From assembly GCA_030666865.1 (NCBI GenBank), contig DAOUWZ010000010.1:1-39802 (forward strand): a stretch of DNA of 39,802 bases, given 5' to 3'. A model generated the notes under the pieces. It had not been told where the DNA came from and did not search any database. It worked only from the letters and a program-made list of their open reading frames with translations. Positions 30,092 through 38,941 of this stretch are shown piece by piece. The position numbers were made by a program, and so were the translations under genes. Numbering within the stretch: position 1 is the stretch's first letter; the number at the start of each line of letters is the position of its first letter. The stretch comes from a bacterium (lineage in GTDB: Bacteria > Patescibacteriota > Patescibacteriia > S139-126).

Positions 30092-32914
30092 TTATTGAAT
30101 AACAATAATTATGTCAGTTGAAGTGGCAGCAGAAAGGAAAAATGGTTTTTCTGGGGTTGATTGCACATATGAATATGAAACATCTGTTACATTGATGTCG
30201 TAAGTATCCCATTCTAGATTAGAAATAGTTATTTCTCCTTGAGCATTAGTAGTAAAAGAATTTTCATATTTCAAAAGATCAGGATTTTCATAAATAAGTT
30301 TAGCGCCAAATAAGTCAAAGTCCACATAAGGCACGGGTGTTTCTGGATTAGAAGGGTCTACAGTGCCAGTCCAAATATTTCCATAACCTTCGTGATAATC
30401 AGTCCAAGAAACTACTACTTTGTCTGTTTGATATATGCCAATATCATTGATAGATTGATCGCCATCACTTTCTAAGTTCACTTGTATTTCTTGAGTCCAA
30501 ATAGCAGTTCCAGTGGAAGTAATTTTATGTAAAAATATATCATGATCACCGCTGCGATTATCAGACCAAGTGAAATAAATATCTCCATTTTGATCGCCGG
30601 CGATTTGAGGATCAATTTGTTGCGAAGTAGGTGATACGGTAGCTAAGTTTTGGTCGTCAGTAAACATTTTGGCGCTACTGGAGGCAAATTTTTGCCAATA
30701 GATATTGTGTTGTACATCTCTAGTATCTGACCAAGCGATATAAATATCATCGTTAGTATCAGTTGTGATATCAAAATTATTATGAGTAACGCTTGGTGAT
30801 TCATTATTTACTTGTTTTTCACCAGTCCAAATGTGATTTCCAGTATCATCAATTTTTGCTAGATAAATTTTTTCAATACTATCTCGATTATCAATCCAAC
30901 CAATAATCAAATCATTATTTTGATCTTTGACAATTTTGGGTGAAGTTTGTATAGCAGTACCAATATCTGTATTTATTTTTACATCAGCGGCTAATAGTTT
31001 GACTCCATCAGTATCTAAAATATTAAAATATATATCTCCTTCATCATTTCTTTTATCTTGCCAAGCAACATGTAGTTTGCCGGCGCCATATATAATATCA
31101 GGAGTAATTTGATCTGCAGTTGAACTGTCATTATGAGCTTTTTTACTTGATCCCCAGACATCAGCTCCAGCACTAGAATGTTTTGACAGAAAAATATCAT
31201 AATTTGAAGAAGCTGGGTCAGACCAGACTGTATATATATTTCCTGAAGTATCTAGCGCTATTTTTGGTGATTGTTGGTCGTTTCTGATTGATAGGGAAAT
31301 ATCATTGGTCCATTGTTTAGTGCCCAGCGTAGAATATTTTTGTCCATAAGATTTAGGATCAGTGCCATCACGGAAATCTTTCCAAACATAATAAAAATAA
31401 TTATCATTGGCAGCTAAACTAGAATTTATTTGATCAGTGGTAGTAACGCCAGTATTAATTTGCCAATTACCAGGTAATGTTTTAGAAACTGTTTGAATAG
31501 TTAATTCGCTAATTCGGTCTATGGAAAATCCCACTTCAGTAGTTTGTCCCTCAACAATTGAAATAGGCGACCTAACTGGGGTAGTGTAGATGCCAGTAGG
31601 TTCATAGGTCCTGTCAGTGCTATAGCTAGTTTTAGTGACTGTAATGTCGTAGTTTTCATCTGTCGGCACCCCAGGTAAAATTAATTGACCGCTACTATTT
31701 GTTTCTAAGTTTAAATCTATTATTGGTAGAATATTGTCATTATAAATATGTATATTTGCCCCGTTAACTCCAATACCTTCAGAATCAAAAACATTTATGA
31801 CCATGGTTCCGCCACCTTCATTTGATTCAATTCCTGGTGGAGCTATATCAGTTATCATATAAATTTCTTGAACTCCTCTTGAAACAGTCCATGTAACTGT
31901 AACTTTAATTCTTTTATAGTCCGTATTCAGTAGATCGCCAGGTACGCTGGCTGGGTTTGGATTATCTAAAATAAAAAATTCGTCAATTGCTCCGCCTGAT
32001 AAATCTTCGGAAAATGGACCGGTATTACCAATATACAAAAAGCTGCAATTCAACGGTGGTTCAATATTACCACTGGTTTCGTAGCCAACTTCTTCATTGT
32101 CACGGTAAACGGCAATTTCATCATTGATGGAGTCGTACATAACTTCTATTAGGTACCAATGATCTATTTCCCATTGTAAGGGATGAGTTGATATGTATTC
32201 AAAAGTCATTAAAGATTGGCCATAGACCATTTCTAGTTTATTTGAATTATCTCGGTATAGTAGGATTGATCCATTACAACCGCTAGCAGCAAAGAAAAAT
32301 AAATCATCACTTATATTTTTGCTGTCTGGTTTATACCAAAAGGCGATTCGTCCTTGATTCGTGTCAAGATTATTTGTTGCAGGAATTTTGGCGTAATCCA
32401 TTTCAGATGGCGGTGAGAAATGACAAGCTAAATTGTCAACCCCTTCAACAGTGGAGAGAGATGCTGAGGTAGTGATAGTGCCTGATCCGATTTGCGGAGA
32501 CTGGCCTGATGATGCATCGTCCATATTCCAGTAAAAAGTAACATCAGGATTATCGTCTCGATAAGGTGATTCCAATTCACCAGGCACTAGCGTGCCATCA
32601 AAAGGATCGTCAATATAAATTATTTCCGTAGTTACAGTATAGTCATAATTATTTCTCGTTACAGTTTCTGTTTGCGGAATATTGCCACCAGGAACTCCGC
32701 CGATAGTACCAACTAAATTGTAGGGTAAATTTCGGATAGTTTCTAATTTTTGATTGGCGAGTGAGGCAGCAGTAATTTTGAATTTTTCTTCAGCGGTTAG
32801 TCTAAGGTAGGTTGTATATAAACGTGAAATTCCCGCCAGAGTCAAAACCATTATTCCGATTGTAATGACTATTTCTAAAAGGGTGAAACCATTTTTATTT
32901 TTTGAAATTAACAT
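30092..32914 (-). CDS. Giant modular prepilin with LamG-like domain and beta-propeller
   Basis: 940 residues. Residues 1-35: prepilin signal NKNGFTLLEIVITIG with Glu at +5. 40-110: pilin alpha-helix and first strands. 115-320: a LamG/concanavalin-like jelly roll (GRIAFWYKPDSKN, HWYLIEVMYDSINDEIAVYR, GGAIDEFFILDNP) inserted in the pilin fold, which resumes at PGDLLNTDYKRIKVTVTW (325-342). 370-470: carboxypeptidase-regulatory-like beta domain. 490-855: seven repeats with W-x-D motifs at about 511, 564, 618, 673, 728, 783 and 837, a seven-bladed propeller. 862-940: second regulatory-like domain. Ordinary minor pilins have 150-250 residues, so this is probably a tip adhesin that recognises a host-cell surface. 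Confidence 0.85.
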   Translation of the reverse strand: MLISKNKNGFTLLEIVITIGIMVLTLAGISRLYTTYLRLTAEEKFKITAASLANQKLETIRNLPYNLVGTIGGVPGGNIPQTETVTRNNYDYTVTTEIIYIDDPFDGTLVPGELESPYRDDNPDVTFYWNMDDASSGQSPQIGSGTITTSASLSTVEGVDNLACHFSPPSEMDYAKIPATNNLDTNQGRIAFWYKPDSKNISDDLFFFAASGCNGSILLYRDNSNKLEMVYGQSLMTFEYISTHPLQWEIDHWYLIEVMYDSINDEIAVYRDNEEVGYETSGNIEPPLNCSFLYIGNTGPFSEDLSGGAIDEFFILDNPNPASVPGDLLNTDYKRIKVTVTWTVSRGVQEIYMITDIAPPGIESNEGGGTMVINVFDSEGIGVNGANIHIYNDNILPIIDLNLETNSSGQLILPGVPTDENYDITVTKTSYSTDRTYEPTGIYTTPVRSPISIVEGQTTEVGFSIDRISELTIQTVSKTLPGNWQINTGVTTTDQINSSLAANDNYFYYVWKDFRDGTDPKSYGQKYSTLGTKQWTNDISLSIRNDQQSPKIALDTSGNIYTVWSDPASSNYDIFLSKHSSAGADVWGSSKKAHNDSSTADQITPDIIYGAGKLHVAWQDKRNDEGDIYFNILDTDGVKLLAADVKINTDIGTAIQTSPKIVKDQNNDLIIGWIDNRDSIEKIYLAKIDDTGNHIWTGEKQVNNESPSVTHNNFDITTDTNDDIYIAWSDTRDVQHNIYWQKFASSSAKMFTDDQNLATVSPTSQQIDPQIAGDQNGDIYFTWSDNRSGDHDIFLHKITSTGTAIWTQEIQVNLESDGDQSINDIGIYQTDKVVVSWTDYHEGYGNIWTGTVDPSNPETPVPYVDFDLFGAKLIYENPDLLKYENSFTTNAQGEITISNLEWDTYDINVTDVSYSYVQSTPEKPFFLSAATSTDIIIVIQ

Positions 32915-32940
32915 GCAAAATTAATTTAAATCGAGGTTAA

Positions 32941-34134
32941 TTAAAATGCTTGAGTAAGAGAATACATTGGCATGATTACAGCTACGGCAATACTACCAAC
33001 ACCGACACCAAGCAATAGCATTAAAATAGGCTCAAGCGTGGAAGTTAAAGTGTTCATGGTCTGATCAACTTCTTCTTCATAGAAAATAGCTAATTGTTCC
33101 AATATTTCGTCAAGTGAACCAGTTTCTTCACCAACAGCAATCATTTGGATAACTATTGGCGGAAAAAGATCTTTTCTGCTTGATAGGGTTTCATTTATAT
33201 TGACACCTTTTTTTAGTTCTTCAGCCGCATTTTTTAAAGTGTCTTTATATTCATAATTTCCCAAAACTTTTGAAGTAATTTGAAAGTTTTCAGTAATTGA
33301 AATATCTGTTTTTAGTAATGAGCTGGTTGTTCTAGCAAATCTGGCTAGATTAATTTTTTTTAAAATACCTGAAATTATAGGCAGTTTAATAGTGAATTTA
33401 TTCCAAACTTTTTTACCTTTTTCACTTTTTATATATTTAATAAACCCACCAATAATCAAAATAGCTGATAAGCCAACTAAGACACCATTATTAACAGCAA
33501 AATCAGAAATAAACATTAATGCCCTTGTAGCTATTGGGAGTTCTGCATCTAACTCTTTAAAGATAGATGTTATTTGCGGTATAACAAATACAAACATTAA
33601 AATCATAATTACTATCATAGCGGATACTACTATTGCTGGATAAACTAAAGCGCCCCTTACTTTTGAAATCAAATGATGGTCTTTTTTCATTTGAATAGTT
33701 AGTTGGTTTAGCACTTGCTCTAGTTGACCGGCAGTTTCTCCAGCTCTTATCATATTAATAAAAAGTTCACCGAATATTTTGGCATGAGGAGCTAGACTAT
33801 CAGAAAGTGTTGTACCTTTTTCAACATTAGTTTTAATGTCTAATAATATTTTTTGTAATTTTTTATTGCCAGTTTGTTCAGCTAATGTTGACAGGGCTCT
33901 TGATAAAGAGACGCCAGCTTTGACCATAACTAAAAGATTTTGGGTAAAAAATATTTTTTCTGCTGCGGGTACACTAGAATAATCCAATAATTTATCATTT
34001 ATTTTATCAATATAGTATTTTATTGAATTTATTTCTTCCGAATCAATTTTTTTTTCATCAGTAATTTTTTCAGTTTTAATATCCTTGTCAGTAATGTCGT
34101 TTTCAACTTTTTTTTCTTTTGAAAATAAAGACAT
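32941..34134 (-). CDS. pilC: Type IV pilus inner-membrane platform protein PilC
   Basis: 397 residues with two T2SSF domains. The first has FTQNLLVMVKAGVSLSRALS and MIRAGETAGQLEQVL; the second has FARTTSSLLKTDISITENFQ and MIAVGEETGSLDEIL. Three membrane helices are visible, the last near the C-terminus (EPILMLLLGVGVGSIAVAVI). The first about 45 residues are Lys/Asp/Glu-rich and not part of the family. The stop of pilB lies 1 nt before this start. Confidence 0.94.
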   Translation of the reverse strand: MSLFSKEKKVENDITDKDIKTEKITDEKKIDSEEINSIKYYIDKINDKLLDYSSVPAAEKIFFTQNLLVMVKAGVSLSRALSTLAEQTGNKKLQKILLDIKTNVEKGTTLSDSLAPHAKIFGELFINMIRAGETAGQLEQVLNQLTIQMKKDHHLISKVRGALVYPAIVVSAMIVIMILMFVFVIPQITSIFKELDAELPIATRALMFISDFAVNNGVLVGLSAILIIGGFIKYIKSEKGKKVWNKFTIKLPIISGILKKINLARFARTTSSLLKTDISITENFQITSKVLGNYEYKDTLKNAAEELKKGVNINETLSSRKDLFPPIVIQMIAVGEETGSLDEILEQLAIFYEEEVDQTMNTLTSTLEPILMLLLGVGVGSIAVAVIMPMYSLTQAF

Positions 34135-34135
34135 A

Positions 34136-35866
34136 TTATTCCTTGGTTACTCTTAAGATTTCTTCAATAGTTGTTATTCCATTTTTAGCTTTGATAAAGC
34201 CATCTTCAAACAGAGTTAACATTTTTTGTTTATTGGTAGCCTCGGTAAATTCAATGGTTGAAGCTTTTTGCATTATTAATTTTTGAATATCAGGTGTAAT
34301 TTCTAAAACTTCATAGATACCTATTCTGCCTTTATAACCACTGTTATTGCATTGTTTACATCCTTTACCACGGTAAAATAATAATTCCTTTATTGAAATA
34401 TTAGGTGAGGTAATAATTTCTTCATCAGTTAAAGTTTGTAAAACCGATCCAATATTATATCTTTCTTCCAATTCTTTTATACTTTCAGGGGTTAAGTTGT
34501 ATGAAGAAATACAATTGTTACAAATTTTTCTGACTAACCTTTGCGCAACAATCAGATTAGTTGTGGTAGAAATTAAAAAACTGGCGATACCCATATCCTG
34601 TAATCTTGGCAGGGTTGCTACAGCACTATTGGTATGAAGAGTAGATAATACTAAATGTCCAGTCATAGCAGCATGAATAGCAATTTCAGCTGTTTCTAAA
34701 TCTCTAATTTCTCCAACCATAATTATGTCTGGATCTTGTCGGAGCAAAGCTCTTAAACCGCCTGCGAAAGTGAATCCTACTTTAGGATTTATTTGTGATT
34801 GATTTATTCTGGGCATTCTGTATTCAACTGGGTCTTCAACAGTAGAAATATTTACTTTTGGCGTATTCAAGAGATTAAGTACTGTGTATAGGGTAGTGGT
34901 TTTACCACTTCCTGTTGGTCCAGTTACCAATATCATACCATGAGGTTTATCAATGTTTGCTTTTACTGTGTTGAAAGCGTGTTTTTGAAATCCAAGCTGT
35001 TCAAGAGTTAAAATTTGACTGGATTCGTTCAATAGTCTCATTACAATTTTTTCTCCGTCAAAAATTGGTATTATTGAAACACGGAAAGCAACTTTGTATT
35101 GTTCTGTTTTTATTTTGAATCGACCATCTTGAGGCAGGCGATGTTCATCCAATTTCAAATTTGCCAAAATTTTAACTCTAGCAATAATGCCTTGCTGGGC
35201 ATTTTTTGGCAGGGTCATAACATCTTTCAGTATTCCATCAATTCGATATCTAACCAGGACTTCTTTTTCTGAAGGTTCAATATGAATATCAGAAGCACCT
35301 TCAAAAATAGCATATTCCAAAAGCGTATCTACTATGCGAATGACTGGCAAATCATGAGCTAATTCTTTTAAATCCTTGCTAGTTTCATCAATATCACTTT
35401 GAGTTGTCTTAGTAATGTCTTGAAATTCAGCTTTTAAGCCTTTGTGATATTGTTTTAAGACTTCATCCAGTGATTTAGGGGTAGTTAAATGTATAATTAT
35501 ATTCAGATCTGTTTTCTTTTTGATGAATTCAATTGTTTGAATATCATCAGGGTCAAGAGTGGCAATTTTTAAATCTTTATTATCAAGATCAAATGCTACG
35601 ATGTTATGAGTTTTAGCAATTGATTCAGGTATCAAAAACAAAATATCTTTTCGGATAATTTTATTTTTGATACTTATAAAAGGTAATTTTAATATCTGTG
35701 CAGCTGTCTCATACAATCTAGCTTCTGGGATTATTTTTTTTTCTACAACCAAATTATGTAATTTTTTACCTTTGTTTTTTGCATCAGTTCGTAATTTATC
35801 CAAAGTCTTTTTATCAACAATCTCTTGATCAATGAGTATTTTTTCTATTAAAGAGTTTTTGAACAT
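34136..35866 (-). CDS. pilB: Type IV pilus assembly ATPase PilB
   Basis: 576 residues. The N-terminal MshEN/GspE_N domain (about 1-140) is followed by the ATPase core: GASDIHIEPSEKEVLVRYRI (Asp box start), Walker A GPTGSGKTTTLY, TFAGGLRALLRQDPDIIMVG (Walker B), EIRDLETAEIAIHAAMTGH and the zinc site built from CNNC and CKQCNNSGYKGR. It drives pilus extension. No pilT retraction ATPase is seen in the window. It is the first gene of the minus-strand pilus operon. Confidence 0.95.
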   Translation of the reverse strand: MFKNSLIEKILIDQEIVDKKTLDKLRTDAKNKGKKLHNLVVEKKIIPEARLYETAAQILKLPFISIKNKIIRKDILFLIPESIAKTHNIVAFDLDNKDLKIATLDPDDIQTIEFIKKKTDLNIIIHLTTPKSLDEVLKQYHKGLKAEFQDITKTTQSDIDETSKDLKELAHDLPVIRIVDTLLEYAIFEGASDIHIEPSEKEVLVRYRIDGILKDVMTLPKNAQQGIIARVKILANLKLDEHRLPQDGRFKIKTEQYKVAFRVSIIPIFDGEKIVMRLLNESSQILTLEQLGFQKHAFNTVKANIDKPHGMILVTGPTGSGKTTTLYTVLNLLNTPKVNISTVEDPVEYRMPRINQSQINPKVGFTFAGGLRALLRQDPDIIMVGEIRDLETAEIAIHAAMTGHLVLSTLHTNSAVATLPRLQDMGIASFLISTTTNLIVAQRLVRKICNNCISSYNLTPESIKELEERYNIGSVLQTLTDEEIITSPNISIKELLFYRGKGCKQCNNSGYKGRIGIYEVLEITPDIQKLIMQKASTIEFTEATNKQKMLTLFEDGFIKAKNGITTIEEILRVTKE

Positions 35867-35900
35867 ATAAATCTATTTTTACACATTAACTATACATATT

Positions 35901-35929
35901 ATTATACCATAAAATTAAAACAGTGCCTA
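35901..35929 (-). promoter_or_regulatory. Candidate promoter of the pilus operon
   Basis: On the minus strand a perfect TATAAT (35906-35901) lies 35 nt before the pilB start, with TAGGCA (35929-35924) at a 17-nt spacer, a 4 of 6 match to TTGACA. Confidence 0.6.
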
Positions 35930-35933
35930 TCAC

Positions 35934-35962
35934 TTGACCTAATAGCAATATTTTTAGATAAT
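35934..35962 (+). promoter_or_regulatory. Candidate promoter of the 36039-mraY unit
   Basis: TTGACC (35934-35939), 17-nt spacer and GATAAT (35957-35962); both boxes match 5 of 6. It diverges from the pilus promoter with the -35 boxes 5 nt apart, so the two could influence each other. Confidence 0.68.
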
Positions 35963-36038
35963 TAAGTTACTCTTATTAATAGATATGCTTATTTTTTATT
36001 TAAGCAATGAGGGAGTGATTTTTTAAATTTTTTTAATT

Positions 36039-36398
36039 ATGAAATTATTGCTGATAAAAAATTTTTTTAAGGATAAAAAAATTTTACTGCCGATTATTTT
36101 TGGCATAATTATTATTTTATCGAATTTTATTTATGTGGGCTGGAAAGTAGGTTTGGAAACTTCAATGCTGTCGCTTCATTATAATATTTATTTTGGTATT
36201 GACCAGCTTGGCGAGGCTTATAGAATTTATTTTTATCCAATTTTTAGTTTGTTAATTTTTTTGATTAATTTGTCTATTTCGTTTGCCATTTATAATAAAC
36301 AAAAGATAATTAGTTTTTATTTATTATGTTTAGCTGTTTTATCAAATATTTTTTTATTACTCGGAAGCGGATTAATAATTATTATTAATGAGTTGTAA
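36039..36398 (+). CDS. Small membrane protein upstream of mraY
   Basis: 119 residues with three hydrophobic segments (about 16-33, 67-84, 95-116) and a Lys-rich N-terminus (KNFFKDKKILLP). No recognised family. Its stop lies 2 nt before the mraY start, so it belongs to the same transcript; a link with cell-wall lipid metabolism is possible but is inferred only from position. Confidence 0.65.
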   Translation: MKLLLIKNFFKDKKILLPIIFGIIIILSNFIYVGWKVGLETSMLSLHYNIYFGIDQLGEAYRIYFYPIFSLLIFLINLSISFAIYNKQKIISFYLLCLAVLSNIFLLLGSGLIIIINEL

Positions 36399-36400
36399 GT

Positions 36401-37447
36401 ATGATTGAAATTGGTATTATTAAAATTTTCTTTTTGATTTCTATTTCATTCGTTTGCGCCGTGGCATTTACTCCTTTGTTAACTTATTTTTTATATAAGT
36501 ATAAATTGGGCAAAAGAATCAGGTCTGAATCAAGCGCGCCAATTATGTCAAAGTTACATGCCAAAAAATCTGGCACGCCAACTATGGGGGGAATTCTAGT
36601 CTGGTTTACAGTAATATCACTGGCGCTGATAATTAATTATTTGATGCATTATACAAATAGTCAAACCTTAAAAGATTTGAATTTTTTGACTAGATCAGAA
36701 ACTTGGCTGCCAATCGGAGCTTTGTTTTTGAGTGCCATGGTTGGATTGTTTGATGATTTTTTGAATATTCACGGCATTGGTTCAAAGGGTGGGGGACTTA
36801 GAGTTAGGCATAGATTAATAGCCTATACCTTAATAGCTATGGCGGGGGCTTATTGGTTTTATTTTAAATTGGATTGGGATTTGATCAGAGTGCCTTTTTT
36901 AGGTGATTTTAATATTGGTTTATGGTATATACCAATCTTTCTTTTTATAATAATTGCTACTTCTTTTTCTGTAAATGAAACTGATGGGCTTGATGGTTTA
37001 GCTGGTGGCGCTTTGCTGACATCTTTTACCGCTTTTGGCGTAATTGCTTTCGTGCAAGGTAGGTATGATTTAGCCGCTTTTTGCGGGGTAATTATTGGCG
37101 CTTTAACTGCATTTTTGTGGTTTAATATAAATCCAGCTAGGTTTTTTATGGGTGATACTGGAGCGATGTCTTTGGGGGTTACTTTAGGGGTTATTGCCAT
37201 GCTGACGAACACTGTTTTGTTATTGCCAATTATTGGATTTATTTTTGTGATTGAGTCTCTTTCAGTAATTATTCAAATTACCTCTAAAAAAATTCGTAAA
37301 AAGAAAGTATTTAAATCAGCTCCGATACATCATCATTTTGAAGCAATCGGTTGGTCAGAACCAAAAATCGTGATGAGATTTTGGATTGTTTCGGGGATGA
37401 TGGCAGTAGTTGGATTGATTATTTTTATGCTTGATTATTCAATTTAA
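36401..37447 (+). CDS. mraY: Phospho-N-acetylmuramoyl-pentapeptide-transferase
   Basis: 348 residues, ten predicted helices. Diagnostic motifs are KKSGTPTMGGILVW, GLFDDFLNIHGIGSKG (Mg-binding Asp pair), SVNETDGLDGLAGG, FNINPARFFMGDTGAMSLG and the late SAPIHHHFEAIGWSE with the His-rich loop. It makes lipid I in the cytoplasmic membrane. It does not lie in a dcw cluster here, which is unusual for many bacteria; it is followed by an AbrB-like gene. Confidence 0.95.
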   Translation: MIEIGIIKIFFLISISFVCAVAFTPLLTYFLYKYKLGKRIRSESSAPIMSKLHAKKSGTPTMGGILVWFTVISLALIINYLMHYTNSQTLKDLNFLTRSETWLPIGALFLSAMVGLFDDFLNIHGIGSKGGGLRVRHRLIAYTLIAMAGAYWFYFKLDWDLIRVPFLGDFNIGLWYIPIFLFIIIATSFSVNETDGLDGLAGGALLTSFTAFGVIAFVQGRYDLAAFCGVIIGALTAFLWFNINPARFFMGDTGAMSLGVTLGVIAMLTNTVLLLPIIGFIFVIESLSVIIQITSKKIRKKKVFKSAPIHHHFEAIGWSEPKIVMRFWIVSGMMAVVGLIIFMLDYSI

Positions 37448-37450
37448 GAT

Positions 37451-37470
37451 CTCTAGAGTTAACTCTAGAG
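37451..37470. promoter_or_regulatory. Perfect 20-bp palindrome upstream of the AbrB-like gene, candidate operator
   Basis: CTCTAGAGTTAACTCTAGAG lies 3 nt after the mraY stop and 15 nt before the AbrB-like start. A dimeric DNA-binding protein encoded next to a palindrome often regulates itself. A near copy occurs inside rfbD at 12163-12182, where it is coding sequence. Confidence 0.5.
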
Positions 37471-37485
37471 TTTAATATAGAGATT

Positions 37486-37665
37486 ATGTCTAGACGCAAA
37501 TTGGAACAAAAAAATATTAGAAAATTATTTCGGACCGGGCGTGGCGCAACTATTGCTGTTACCTTGCCAATAGAAATTATGCGTGAGCTTAAATGGCAGT
37601 CCAAGCAAAAAGTGGTAGTGACAAAAAGGGGTAAGAGGATTTTGATAACTGATTGGAAAAAATAA
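37486..37665 (+). CDS. AbrB/SpoVT-like small DNA-binding protein
   Basis: 59 residues: SRRKLEQKNIRKLFRTGRGA, then TIAVTLPIEIMRELKW and QKVVVTKRGKRILITDW. The pattern strand (ATIAVTLP), helix (IEIMRELKW), strands (KVVVTKRG, RILITDW) is that of the swapped-hairpin AbrB fold, as in MazE-type antitoxins and transition-state regulators. No toxin gene lies next to it; the following gene is a membrane protein. It is strongly basic, consistent with DNA binding. Called from motif order only, without alignment. Confidence 0.7.
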   Translation: MSRRKLEQKNIRKLFRTGRGATIAVTLPIEIMRELKWQSKQKVVVTKRGKRILITDWKK

Positions 37666-37705
37666 CATTTGTCAATATTACAAAATTACAAATTAATATA
37701 ATTTT

Positions 37706-38071
37706 ATGTATTACAAAAAAGTTTGGTTCAAAGCGTTGTATATCTTTTTAACTACTATTTTATTTATTTTGGTTGGGATTTTATTGCATTGGTTGCTTGA
37801 GTATCCGGTTTTGTATTTTTTGACCAAAGATTTTAATTCATATTCTTTGGGGATGTCTCTTTCCGGTTGGCTTGGTTTGCATAATATTTTTTCTTTATTA
37901 ATATTGCTAGTAGCAATTTTTGCTGGAATTTATTTTGGTCTTGATTGGTATGACAAAATTTATCTAGCTAAAATGAAAAAATTGGATTTGCTGAAGCATA
38001 AAAATTTTTTTATCAGCGCTGTAATATTATTTTTTATTTTATTAGTAGCGGTTATTACTGCGTTTGTTTAA
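37706..38071 (+). CDS. Small three-helix membrane protein, unknown
   Basis: 121 residues with hydrophobic segments at about 10-30, 54-75 and 98-119, and a loop carrying DWYDKIYLAKMKKLDLLKHK on the cytoplasmic side. There are no catalytic motifs. It is probably independent of the neighbouring genes, being separated from the AbrB-like gene by 40 nt and from the next by 56 nt. Confidence 0.65.
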   Translation: MYYKKVWFKALYIFLTTILFILVGILLHWLLEYPVLYFLTKDFNSYSLGMSLSGWLGLHNIFSLLILLVAIFAGIYFGLDWYDKIYLAKMKKLDLLKHKNFFISAVILFFILLVAVITAFV

Positions 38072-38127
38072 TTAGATTTTTATTTTCATATTATAATGAA
38101 GCTAGAAATTTGATTAATAAAATAAAT

Positions 38128-38829
38128 ATGAAAAAATCTATAAAAATATTTCTACCTCTAGTTATTATTATACTTATCGCAGGATATGTATATTGGTTTA
38201 GAGGTGTAGAAAACAAGCAAGGTAATGAAAATGATAACAAACAAGAACAGATAGTGGAAAATAATAATGAAAATCAAAATATAGATAATAGTAATGACAA
38301 ACAAGAACCAGAAGTTATTACTTCTGATATTGATACTTCGGATTGGCAGACTTATAGGAATGAGGAGTTAGGATTTGAGTTTAAGCACCATGTTGATTTT
38401 AGTGTAGAAGCACAGCCAGATGTAGATTATACTAAGCTAAAAATAAATCATGGGGAGTATTATTTTTCCTTACATTATCAAAATCAAATATCAGCTAGTA
38501 TAAATTTTTATTTCCATAGAAGAGGGGTTGTATTCGGAAGCGAAATATATATACCATCAATAGCAGGATATAGGGTAAATGCAGAGTCTATAGAGGTATA
38601 TTTAGACGATAAGTGGGTAAAAGTGAAACCTATTGATAGGGTAAAAAGCGGTTTAGGAGATATTATTATAGTTGATGGTAGTTTTGCTTCGTTTGATAAT
38701 TCAGTAATTGCAGTAGGTAATTTTGATAGTAATACAAAGATTGATGGTTTTAGGATAATTCTTGATAATAATAGTCAAGATATTAATTTGGATTTATTGA
38801 AAAAGATGTTAATGACAGTGACTGATTAA
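38128..38829 (+). CDS. Membrane-anchored exported protein with Asn/Gln linker
   Basis: ATG 38128 (KKSIKIFLPLVIIILIAGYV) is preferred to a TTG 18 nt upstream. One membrane helix (residues 5-22) is followed by a low-complexity Asn/Glu/Gln/Lys linker (about 27-62), then a compact domain beginning SDWQTYRNEELGFEFKHHVD. I know this beginning (YRNEELGFEF) from many candidate-phyla surface proteins, resembling PsbP-like folds. There is no catalytic signature. It is expected to be outside the cell, tethered by the linker. Confidence 0.7.
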   Translation: MKKSIKIFLPLVIIILIAGYVYWFRGVENKQGNENDNKQEQIVENNNENQNIDNSNDKQEPEVITSDIDTSDWQTYRNEELGFEFKHHVDFSVEAQPDVDYTKLKINHGEYYFSLHYQNQISASINFYFHRRGVVFGSEIYIPSIAGYRVNAESIEVYLDDKWVKVKPIDRVKSGLGDIIIVDGSFASFDNSVIAVGNFDSNTKIDGFRIILDNNSQDINLDLLKKMLMTVTD

Positions 38830-38941
38830 GTAGTAATAGATATTCAGTAAGCACATTAAAAATATAGAAAGGAGGGATATATAAATAGTTTTTTGGGTAA
38901 ATAAGTAACTGATAGTTTAACTTAGAATTTAGGAGTAGAAG

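Noticed and set aside
37486-38071. AbrB-like gene plus the following membrane protein as a toxin-antitoxin pair
   Set aside because: The second product is a three-helix membrane protein with no toxin motif, and the 40-nt gap argues against translational coupling.
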